10,137 nt of DNA from an uncultured Polaribacter sp. (GTDB lineage Bacteria; Bacteroidota; Bacteroidia; Flavobacteriales; Flavobacteriaceae), in assembly GCA_937936695.1 (NCBI GenBank), contig CALHCK010000177.1:1-10137 (forward strand). The letters run 5' to 3'. The notes beneath the pieces were generated by a model that was not told the origin of the DNA, made no database searches, and worked only from the letters and a program-made list of their open reading frames with translations. Made by a program: the position numbers and the translations under genes. Positions within the stretch are counted from its first letter, which is position 1. Every line of letters begins with the position of its first letter. Of this stretch, positions 1 through 4,908 are shown piece after piece.

Positions 1-139
1 TTTTGTCAGATAATCAATTTTTTAAGGGTTAAATTGTTTACATAGTAATTTTTAGTTGTCTTTCTTTGAAATTTAAGACAAATTGTAATTCCGTTCAATT
101 TTTTAAGACTAATCAAGTTCATTAGATTTTAAAAATTGT

Positions 140-147
140 TACTTTTA
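140..147 (+). promoter_or_regulatory. Weak candidate -7 box for the lipoprotein gene
   Basis: The sequence TACTTTTA matches the Bacteroidota -7 consensus TAnnTTTG at 7 of 8 positions. It would place the transcript start near 151 and give a leader of about 16 nt before the ATG at 167. No convincing -33 TTTG lies at the expected distance. A second 7/8 match, TAGATTTT at 123-130, is a competitor. Such matches are common by chance in AT-rich DNA, so this is tentative. The rest of 1-166 holds nothing else I can support. Confidence 0.25.
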
Positions 148-166
148 TTACTCTAAAATTTATTTT

Positions 167-892
167 ATGAAAAATTTACTTTTGTTTTTATTACCTGTTT
201 TGTTGTTTTCTTGTAAAAAAGAATTTAATACAAGTATTGTACCTGCCGATTTAAAAAAAGTGTTTGCTAAACATGGAGGGATAAATACATGGAGCAAAAT
301 GAAAACGCTATCATTTAATAAAGGGAAAGAAGTGCATACAGTAGACTTACAAACTAGAAAAGCCGTAATTAATTTGCCAGAATATTCTTTAGGGTATAAT
401 GGTAAAGAAGTATGGCTGCATGAAGATGTTAAAGGAGTGTATAAAGGCAACCCATTGTTTTATTATAATTTGTATTTCTATTTTTATGCAATGCCTTTTG
501 TGTTAGCAGATGATGGTATAATTTATAACAAGGTTAAAGATTTAGAGTTTAACGGAAAAATGTATTCAGGGTATAAAATATCTTATAAAGATAATGTAGG
601 GACTTCTCCTGATGACAACTATATTGTTTACTACAATCCTGAAACATATAAAATGGAATGGTTAGCTTATACGGTGACTTTTAAAACTAAAACTCCTAAT
701 AATTCATACAAGTATATAAAGTATAATAAATGGGAAAATGTAGAGGGTTTACTTTTGCCTAAAGAAATTGTTTGGTATCAGAAAAATGATAAAGGTGTGC
801 TAGAGAAAAAAGCAAGACCTATAGTAGAGTTTTCTTTGCCTTTGTTAAGCGATGGTAAATTAGCAGATTCTTTTTTTGAAAAGCCAATTTAA
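167..892 (+). CDS. Small secreted lipoprotein, probably DUF6503 family
   Basis: A 241-residue protein of unknown function. The N-terminus is a lipoprotein signal peptide: one Lys, a Leu-rich core, then the lipobox L13-F14-S15-C16. Cys16 is the predicted lipidated residue, followed by KKE. The mature protein is therefore expected to be anchored in a membrane facing the periplasm or cell surface. The body is a single mostly beta-type domain rich in Tyr, Lys and Asn, with an aromatic cluster around residues 97-107. I see no catalytic motif. The opening pattern (VFAKHGGINTWSKMKTLSF) and the late phrase GLLLPKEIVWY resemble flavobacterial proteins labelled DUF6503, which are related in style to LolA/outer-membrane lipoprotein-sorting folds. 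That assignment is from memory. The ATG at 167 is the only start that keeps the signal peptide. The gene converges on the NUDIX gene with 28 nt between stops. Confidence 0.85.
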   Translation: MKNLLLFLLPVLLFSCKKEFNTSIVPADLKKVFAKHGGINTWSKMKTLSFNKGKEVHTVDLQTRKAVINLPEYSLGYNGKEVWLHEDVKGVYKGNPLFYYNLYFYFYAMPFVLADDGIIYNKVKDLEFNGKMYSGYKISYKDNVGTSPDDNYIVYYNPETYKMEWLAYTVTFKTKTPNNSYKYIKYNKWENVEGLLLPKEIVWYQKNDKGVLEKKARPIVEFSLPLLSDGKLADSFFEKPI

Positions 893-920
893 TTTTTAAA
901 AACAGAAATAGTAAGGTATC

Positions 921-1466
921 TTAAATATTTATCTGTTCAAGTATTTTATTATAAACATTTTTGTAATATTCATGAAATCTAGAAAGAAGTATGTTTTTCT
1001 GTTTTTCTGTGTTTAAGAGTATTGATAGGTCAAACAATTTTATAGCATCTACTTCTTCAGTTTGAATTTTTAATGTTTCAATTTTAGCTTTTAATTCAGC
1101 AATAAAAACATGATGATGTTCATTGTCTTGTATACCATTATTATGAGTAACCATGTGTATTCTTGTGCCTATTTTAGTTAAATCAGTAATAGATAACTTT
1201 AAACCAATTTCCTCATAAACTTCTCTTAAAGCTGCTGTTGTTATTTCTTCTCCAGCAGCAATATGTCCTGCAACAGAAATGTCCCACAGGCCTGGGAAAA
1301 CTTTTTTAGTTAAAGCTCTTTTTTGCAGTAATATTTTTTTATCGGAAGTGTATAACCAAACATGTACCGTATTATGAAACCACCCGTTTTTATGAGCTTC
1401 AGATTTTAAAGCCGTTTTACCTGTTGGTGTACCTTCTGGTGTTAGTATATCTATAAGTTCGTCCAT
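921..1466 (-). CDS. NUDIX hydrolase, IPP-isomerase-like/YfcD type
   Basis: A 181-residue cytosolic NUDIX-fold protein. A complete NUDIX box runs from G67 to L89: G67, E73, R81-E82, E85-E86, G88, matching GX5EX7REUXEEXGU with no deviation. The glutamates bind Mg2+ and act on a nucleoside diphosphate linked to another group. Before the box, the stretch WFHNTVHVWLY...LLQKR...FPGLWDISVAGH is typical of the subgroup related to isopentenyl-diphosphate isomerase and YfcD. The start MDELIDIL also fits that group, whose proteins often begin by restating a 'DxxTPEGxxTG' phrase. The real substrate cannot be read from sequence. I chose the ATG at 1466. The in-frame ATG at 1490 would add eight residues encoded inside the terminator of the preceding gene. 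No convincing promoter was found, so transcription may come from terminator read-through or a weak promoter. Confidence 0.93.
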   Translation of the reverse strand: MDELIDILTPEGTPTGKTALKSEAHKNGWFHNTVHVWLYTSDKKILLQKRALTKKVFPGLWDISVAGHIAAGEEITTAALREVYEEIGLKLSITDLTKIGTRIHMVTHNNGIQDNEHHHVFIAELKAKIETLKIQTEEVDAIKLFDLSILLNTEKQKNILLSRFHEYYKNVYNKILEQINI

Positions 1467-1476
1467 AATTATGCAT

Positions 1477-1508
1477 AAAAAAAACCGCATATTTAAAATT
1501 ATATGCGG
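1477..1508 (-). terminator. Intrinsic terminator of the M42 peptidase gene
   Basis: Read on the - strand, a perfect 8-bp stem (CCGCATAT at 1485-1492 pairing with ATATGCGG at 1501-1508, loop of 8 nt) is followed at once by eight U residues (1484 down to 1477). It lies 16 nt after the peptidase stop codon. Stem, spacing and U-tract are all textbook. It ends only about 10 nt before the NUDIX start codon. Confidence 0.88.
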
Positions 1509-1524
1509 CTTTATAAATTAGTTT

Positions 1525-2613
1525 TTATTTAAAATAAGAAAAATATTCACCATCTTTTATTTCTAAAAGAGTTTCGTAAATCATTTTAATTACATTTTCT
1601 ACATCGCTTCTGTGTACCATTTCTACAGTGGTGTGCATGTAGCGTAATGGTAAAGATATTAATGCAGAAGCAACCCCTCCGTTACTGTATGCAAAAGCAT
1701 CTGTATCTGTACCTGTAGCTCTAGATAATGCAGAGCGCTGAAAAGGAATTTCTTTAGCTTCTGCTGTTTCTGTAATTAAATCGCGTAATTTTTGTTGTAC
1801 AGCTGGTGCGTATGCAACAACCGGACCTTTACCTATTTCTAAATGACCAGCTTTCTTTTGGTCAATCATAGGTGTTGTTGTGTCGTGTGTAACGTCTGTA
1901 ACAATTGCTACATTAGGTTTAATAGTTTGAGTAATCATTTCTGCACCACGTAAACCAATTTCTTCTTGAACAGAGTTTGTTATGTACAAACCAAATGGTA
2001 GTTTTTTGTTGTTTTCTTTTAGCAAACGGGCAACTTCTGCAATCATAAAACCACCCATTCTGTTGTCTAAAGCTCTACACACAAACTTGTCTCCGTTTAA
2101 AATATGAAATTCATCTGGGTAAGTTATAACACATCCTACATGTATTCCTAATGCTTCTACTTCTTCTTTTGTTGCACAACCTGTATCTATAAAAATATTT
2201 TCAGGTTTAGGAGCTTCTTCATTAGCTCTATTTCTGGTATGTATTGCTGGCCACCCAAATACACCTTTTACAATACCGTTTTTAGTATGAATATTTACAA
2301 TTTTACTAGGTGCAATTTGATGATCTGAACCTCCGTTTCTTATCACGTAAATTAAACCGTTGTCAGAAATGTAATTTACATACCAAGAGATTTCATCAGC
2401 ATGCCCTTCTATAACTACTTTGTATTTAGCATCAGGATTAATAACACCAACAGCGGTTCCGTAGGTATCTGTTATAAAGGTGTCTACATAAGGTTTAAGA
2501 TAGTCCATCCAAATTTTTTGACCTTCCCATTCATACCCTGTTGGAGCAGCATTATTTAAGTATTTTTCTAAAAATGAAATTGATTCTTTATTTAAAATTG
2601 ATTCTTTTGACAT
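1525..2613 (-). CDS. M42-family metallo-aminopeptidase
   Basis: A 362-residue zinc/cobalt-dependent exopeptidase of the M42 (glutamyl aminopeptidase/TET/endoglucanase M) family, full length. Family members remove N-terminal residues from peptides in the cytosol and usually assemble into large tetrahedral complexes. The expected metal and catalytic residues are visible: H71 and D73 in GHADE, D183 in ALDNRMGG, the catalytic E217 with ligand E218 in QEEIGLRGA, D240 in VTDVTHD, and H327 in RYMHTTVEMVH. The exact specificity cannot be read here. The N-terminus carries a small in-frame 18-nt near-duplication (AATTGATTCTTT at 2578-2589 and 2596-2607), which gives KESILN-KESISF. The ATG at 2613 is the only suitable start. 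No signal peptide is present. The gene ends in a strong terminator. I could not find a clear promoter in the 170 nt upstream, so a long leader from the 2961-2991 promoter with partial read-through of the 2788-2815 hairpin is not excluded. Confidence 0.95.
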   Translation of the reverse strand: MSKESILNKESISFLEKYLNNAAPTGYEWEGQKIWMDYLKPYVDTFITDTYGTAVGVINPDAKYKVVIEGHADEISWYVNYISDNGLIYVIRNGGSDHQIAPSKIVNIHTKNGIVKGVFGWPAIHTRNRANEEAPKPENIFIDTGCATKEEVEALGIHVGCVITYPDEFHILNGDKFVCRALDNRMGGFMIAEVARLLKENNKKLPFGLYITNSVQEEIGLRGAEMITQTIKPNVAIVTDVTHDTTTPMIDQKKAGHLEIGKGPVVAYAPAVQQKLRDLITETAEAKEIPFQRSALSRATGTDTDAFAYSNGGVASALISLPLRYMHTTVEMVHRSDVENVIKMIYETLLEIKDGEYFSYFK

Positions 2614-2784
2614 ATAAACTGTTTGTAAATTGATAATTTAAAAATAAAAGAAGTCTAAAAATTACCTGCCTTAAAACATTTATAAAATGTGATGTGCAGT
2701 AGCATGTCTTCTTTTTGTAAAAATAAAAATGTTTTTAGTAAATCCATACAATTAATATTGATTATTACATGAATTTTGTATAAT
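2614..2784. other. Intergenic stretch with no recognisable gene
   Basis: About 170 nt between the peptidase start and the terminator of the putative small RNA. I see no ORF of note, no strong hairpin and no good promoter match. Weak 7/8 -7-like boxes on the - strand could serve the peptidase gene but lack -33 partners. Confidence 0.5.
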
Positions 2785-2787
2785 AAA

Positions 2788-2815
2788 AAAAGCAACTACG
2801 TTGGTAGTTGCTTTT
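2788..2815 (-). terminator. Intrinsic terminator, probably of the small RNA
   Basis: A perfect stem of 8 bp (GCAACTAC at 2792-2799, loop GTTG, GTAGTTGC at 2804-2811) is extended by four A-T pairs to 12 bp. On the - strand it runs into seven U residues (2791 to 2785). On the + strand it is followed only by TTTTG, so - strand use is favoured. No protein gene ends near it on either strand, so it most likely ends a noncoding transcript. Confidence 0.85.
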
Positions 2816-2855
2816 GTATGGTCTAAATAAATAGATATTCTTTTATTTCTTATCA

Positions 2856-2932
2856 CTTTATTAGTTTAGGGGGATCTAATAGTTAGGGGGGATGATAAGA
2901 GAAAATTATGTCATCTTAATTATTTAGGGGAT
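2856..2932 (-). repeat. Three 20-nt C-run repeats
   Basis: On the - strand three 20-nt copies share the form ATC(4-6)TAA followed by an A/T-rich tail. Copy 1 is at 2932-2913 with C4, copy 2 at 2893-2874 with C6, and copy 3 at 2875-2856 with C5. Copies 2 and 3 overlap by 2 nt. Runs of four to six C (G on the + strand) stand out sharply in this AT-rich window. As RNA the C-runs fall in loops of the putative small RNA. As DNA they could equally be binding sites for a regulator. Confidence 0.7.
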
Positions 2933-2960
2933 TTAAGTAATTAACTATTTAATTACACTG

Positions 2961-2991
2961 CTAAAGTAATAAAAATAATTGAACCTCCAAA
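2961..2991 (-). promoter_or_regulatory. Strong Bacteroidota-type promoter of the small RNA
   Basis: On the - strand a -33 box TTTG (2991-2988) is separated by exactly 19 nt from a -7 box TACTTTAG (2968-2961), 7 of 8 matches to TAnnTTTG. Upstream of the -33 box lie T- and A-tracts (about 2992-3018) that could act as an UP-like element. The predicted start, about 4-6 nt beyond the -7 box, coincides with the base of the 5' hairpin. This is the best-matching two-box promoter in the window. Confidence 0.7.
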
Positions 2992-3177
2992 TATTTTTTC
3001 AAAAAAAAACAAAAAAAAGGAAATTTATTATTTAAGTATGTGAAATATCCTTCTTAGTTTTTTAATATTGGGGTTAGTAACAAGTAGTTAACTTGTAAAT
3101 TAAATATTATAATATAGAATGTATTGTTTTTAATTAAAAATGAAGCATTTTGTTAGAAATCAAAAACAAATAATACC
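2992..3177. other. AT-rich intergenic spacer
   Basis: Nothing codes here. The stretch holds A-tracts at 3001-3018 (possible UP element for the divergent small-RNA promoter) and a 6-bp inverted repeat, ACAAGT at 3080-3085 with ACTTGT at 3091-3096. It also has a short AT-only palindrome near 3105-3116. None has further support as a functional site. Confidence 0.4.
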
Positions 3178-3185
3178 TATTTTTG
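3178..3185 (+). promoter_or_regulatory. -7 box upstream of the DUF6913-like gene
   Basis: TATTTTTG is a perfect match to TAnnTTTG. The nearest TTTG upstream (3149-3152) is 25 nt away, longer than the usual 17-23. The predicted start near 3189-3191 leaves a leader of about 20 nt before the ATG at 3210. It also rules out the in-frame TTG at 3183, which lies inside this box, as start codon. Confidence 0.5.
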
Positions 3186-3209
3186 TGGTTTTTGATTTTA
3201 ATAAATTTA

Positions 3210-3731
3210 ATGAACTTAACAAAGTTAAAAGAGTTTAGAGTACGTAAAAAGTTAGATAAATTGCTTGCTAATGAGCAAAACACTACAATTGATTCTCAAC
3301 AAAAGATTACTTCTGTAGGGGTATTAACATCTGTAGATATATTAGAAAGTATAGATGTAAAAACACAGGTACAAACAGCTTTGGGTGTAAAAAATGTGCA
3401 GTTGTATAGTTATAGAACTTTTTCTAAAAAAAACGAACCCTCTTTAGAATACTTTTCTGAAAAAGACATTAATTTAAACGGAAACTTTATTCAGCCTAAT
3501 CTACAAGATTTTTTAGAACAACCTTTCGATTTAATGATTGGTTATTTTAATGAACCTAACCTATATCTAGAAACAGCTATGGTAAAGTCTAAAGCATTCT
3601 TTAAAGCGGGTTTTTCTGGGGTAAACAATAAATTATATCAATTAGAAATTGCTTCAAAACCTACACAGGTTAAACAATTTTTACAAGAATTAAAAAAGTA
3701 CTTACAAATATTAAAAAAACTAAAAAATTAA
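3210..3731 (+). CDS. Unknown protein, probably DUF6913
   Basis: A 173-residue soluble protein of unknown function. There is no signal peptide and no membrane segment. It opens with a basic helix (MNLTKLKEFRVRKKLDKLL) and ends with a Lys/Leu-rich amphipathic helix. Between them is an alpha/beta-looking core with the phrases VGVLTSVDI, NVQLYSYRTF and FDLMIGYFNEPNLYLE. The pattern and its position directly before dapA fit the flavobacterial family I recall as DUF6913, but I cannot verify that. No catalytic motif is evident. I start it at ATG 3210 rather than the upstream in-frame TTG at 3183, because that codon overlaps the likely -7 promoter box. The stop codon overlaps a 7-bp AT hairpin, and dapA follows after 95 nt with its own possible promoter. 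Confidence 0.85.
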   Translation: MNLTKLKEFRVRKKLDKLLANEQNTTIDSQQKITSVGVLTSVDILESIDVKTQVQTALGVKNVQLYSYRTFSKKNEPSLEYFSEKDINLNGNFIQPNLQDFLEQPFDLMIGYFNEPNLYLETAMVKSKAFFKAGFSGVNNKLYQLEIASKPTQVKQFLQELKKYLQILKKLKN

Positions 3732-3748
3732 ACTTTAATTATAAAGTT
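3731..3748 (+). terminator. Weak AT-rich terminator candidate
   Basis: A perfect 7-bp stem (AACTTTA, loop ATTA, TAAAGTT) starts at the last base of the stop codon and is followed by the T-rich stretch GTTTATTCTTATT. The stem is AT-rich and hence weak, and the U-tract is interrupted, so termination may be partial. Confidence 0.4.
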
Positions 3749-3802
3749 GTTTATTCTTATTAATATTTCATTATTTCTTAAATAACATTCAGCTTAAAAT
3801 TG

Positions 3803-3810
3803 TAGTTTTA
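3803..3810 (+). promoter_or_regulatory. Candidate -7 box of dapA
   Basis: TAGTTTTA matches TAnnTTTG at 7 of 8 positions and would give a leader of roughly 12 nt before the dapA ATG. No TTTG lies at the expected -33 distance, so support is moderate at best. Confidence 0.35.
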
Positions 3811-3826
3811 CACCCTTAAAATATTT

Positions 3827-4708
3827 ATGATGCAAAAATTTATAGGAACAGGAGTTGCGTTGGTTACACCTTTTAAAAAAGATTTAAGTGTAGATTTTGA
3901 TGCACTTGTTAATTTAGTTAACCACAATATAGAAAACGGAACAGACTACCTAGTTATTAATGGTACTACTGCAGAAAGTGCAACGATAACAGCTCAAGAA
4001 AAAGAGCAAATAATAGAAGTTATCATAAAAACTAACAACAAACGTTTACCACTAGTTTTAGGAGTAGGAGGTAATAATACTGCTGTAGTTTTAGAAGAAT
4101 TAAAAACGAGAGATTTTACAGGTATAGATGGTATACTTACAGTTGCACCTTACTATAGTAAACCTACACAAGAAGGTTTTTATCAGCACTTTAAAGCTAT
4201 TGCAGAGTGTACAGATTTACCAATTATTTTATACAATGTACCTGGTAGAACTGCAAAAAACATGGAGCCTGCAACAACAATACGTTTAGCAAACGATTTT
4301 AAAAATGTTGTAGCCGTAAAAGAAGCAGGAAATAACAAGCAGCAATACTATACTTTACTAAAAGACAAACCAGAAGATTTTTTAATTATTTCTGGTGATG
4401 ATGATTTAGCTTTAGGAGTTGCATTAGCAGGAGGGTCAGGAGTGATTTCTGTAATAGGACAAGCATTTCCTAAACAGTTTTCAACAATGATTAATCATGG
4501 ATTAAAAGGAAATAACAAAGATGGGTATGACATACATTATAAAATGATGGATGTTATAGATTATATTTTTGAAGAGAATAATCCTGCAGGAATAAAAACA
4601 GTTTTAAAAGAACTTTCTATTTGCGAAAATCATGTAAGATTGCCATTAGTAAAAGCTAGTGAACAACTTACAGATAAAATAAAAACATTTGTAAAAGAAT
4701 TTAAATAG
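3827..4708 (+). CDS. dapA: 4-hydroxy-tetrahydrodipicolinate synthase
   Basis: DapA condenses pyruvate with aspartate semialdehyde, the first committed step of the diaminopimelate/lysine pathway, in the cytosol. The 293-residue length is normal for the family. Active-site residues are all visible: the Schiff-base lysine K165 in VAVKEAGNN, Y136 in YNVPGRT with R141, and T47-T48 in NGTTAES. Y110 lies in APYYSKP. The conserved GVISVIGQ segment follows at about 205-212. The NGTTAES motif has Ala where the E. coli enzyme has Gly. The start is ATG 3827 or the adjacent ATG 3830; the sequence does not decide between them. It is separated from bamD by 200 nt with a separate bamD promoter, so it is probably its own transcription unit. 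Lysine-feedback residues cannot be judged safely by eye. Confidence 0.97.
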   Translation: MMQKFIGTGVALVTPFKKDLSVDFDALVNLVNHNIENGTDYLVINGTTAESATITAQEKEQIIEVIIKTNNKRLPLVLGVGGNNTAVVLEELKTRDFTGIDGILTVAPYYSKPTQEGFYQHFKAIAECTDLPIILYNVPGRTAKNMEPATTIRLANDFKNVVAVKEAGNNKQQYYTLLKDKPEDFLIISGDDDLALGVALAGGSGVISVIGQAFPKQFSTMINHGLKGNNKDGYDIHYKMMDVIDYIFEENNPAGIKTVLKELSICENHVRLPLVKASEQLTDKIKTFVKEFK

Positions 4709-4727
4709 TAATATTTATCATTCTAAG

Positions 4728-4743
4728 TGATTATTAATAATCA
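4728..4743. repeat. Perfect 16-bp palindrome downstream of dapA
   Basis: TGATTATT followed by AATAATCA is a perfect 16-bp palindrome, 20 nt after the dapA stop codon and about 165 nt before the bamD start. It could be an operator half-site pair for a dimeric regulator or the stem of a 3' hairpin. There is no U-tract, so it is not a standard terminator. Chance is possible in AT-rich DNA. Confidence 0.4.
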
Positions 4744-4873
4744 TTACGTTATATTAAGTGTAATTGAGCATTGTAGTATTTGTAAGTAAGAGTAATATTA
4801 ACAGTTTTTTAGTAGCTTATTTTCTCTTTTTTAATCAATATTGCAATGCACAATTAAACGTGAAAAAAATCGT

Positions 4874-4904
4874 TTTATTAATCCATAATTAATCACTAAT
4901 TTTG
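4874..4904 (+). promoter_or_regulatory. Promoter of the bamD operon, likely leaderless
   Basis: A perfect -7 box, TAATTTTG (4897-4904), is preceded at exactly 19 nt by TTTA (4874-4877), a 3/4 match to the -33 box TTTG. Only four bases lie between the -7 box and the bamD ATG, so the predicted start falls at 4908-4909, on or next to the start codon. Confidence 0.65.
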
Positions 4905-4908
4905 CACG

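Larger units (their letters stand above)
2785..2957 (-). ncRNA. Putative small noncoding RNA with C-run loops
   Basis: No ORF explains this stretch, but it has the full outline of an independent RNA gene on the - strand. A near-consensus promoter lies at 2961-2991, with an estimated start at 2955-2957. A perfect 8-bp hairpin (GTAATTAA at 2956-2949, loop ATAG, TTAATTAC at 2944-2937) sits at the predicted 5' end. An intrinsic terminator closes it at 2815-2785. Between these, an 8-bp pairing (TCTTATCA at 2900-2893 with TGATAAGA at 2855-2848) encloses 37 nt. Inside that, a 6-bp stem (TATTAG/CTAATA) carries a CCCCC loop. Three 20-nt repeats each contain a run of 4-6 C, all in predicted unpaired positions. 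Estimated length is about 170 nt. I do not recognise the family. Rfam's 6S-Flavo and Flavo-1 are the obvious known candidates. The alternative is a long attenuated leader of the M42 gene 170 nt downstream. Confidence 0.6.

Noticed and set aside
160..450. Open frame on the - strand opposite the lipoprotein gene, and similar antisense frames at 4896-5090, 6974-7204, 9469-9762 and 9807-9989
   Set aside because: Each lies opposite a well-supported gene, has low-complexity or Phe/Leu/Ser-rich composition, and has no promoter or family resemblance. They are frame shadows.
901..937. Inverted repeat AACAGA/TCTGTT between the converging lipoprotein and NUDIX genes as a shared terminator
   Set aside because: It is only a 6-bp AT-rich stem with a 25-nt loop and no U-tract on either strand.
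1467..1490. Upstream ATG (1490) as the NUDIX start, adding MRFFLCII
   Set aside because: These codons lie within the terminator stem and its U-tract of the preceding gene, and the homology-like sequence begins at MDELIDIL.
2578..2607. Direct repeat of AATTGATTCTTT as a mobile-element target duplication
   Set aside because: It lies in frame at the start of the M42 gene with an 18-nt period and nothing between the copies that resembles an element. A small slippage duplication explains it.
2869..3073. G-quadruplex on the + strand formed by four G-runs (2869, 2886, 2927, 3070)
   Set aside because: The loops would be about 12, 35 and 140 nt, far too long for a stable quadruplex.
3105..3116. Palindrome ATATTATAATAT as an operator
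   Set aside because: Pure A/T palindromes of this length are expected by chance in such AT-rich intergenic DNA.
3183..3209. TTG at 3183 as start of the DUF6913-like gene
   Set aside because: The codon is part of a perfect -7 promoter box, so it would precede the transcript start. The ATG at 3210 fits better.
4857..4877. AAACG/CGTTT hairpin as a dapA terminator
   Set aside because: The stem is 5 bp, it lies about 150 nt after the dapA stop, and it overlaps the -33 region of the bamD promoter.
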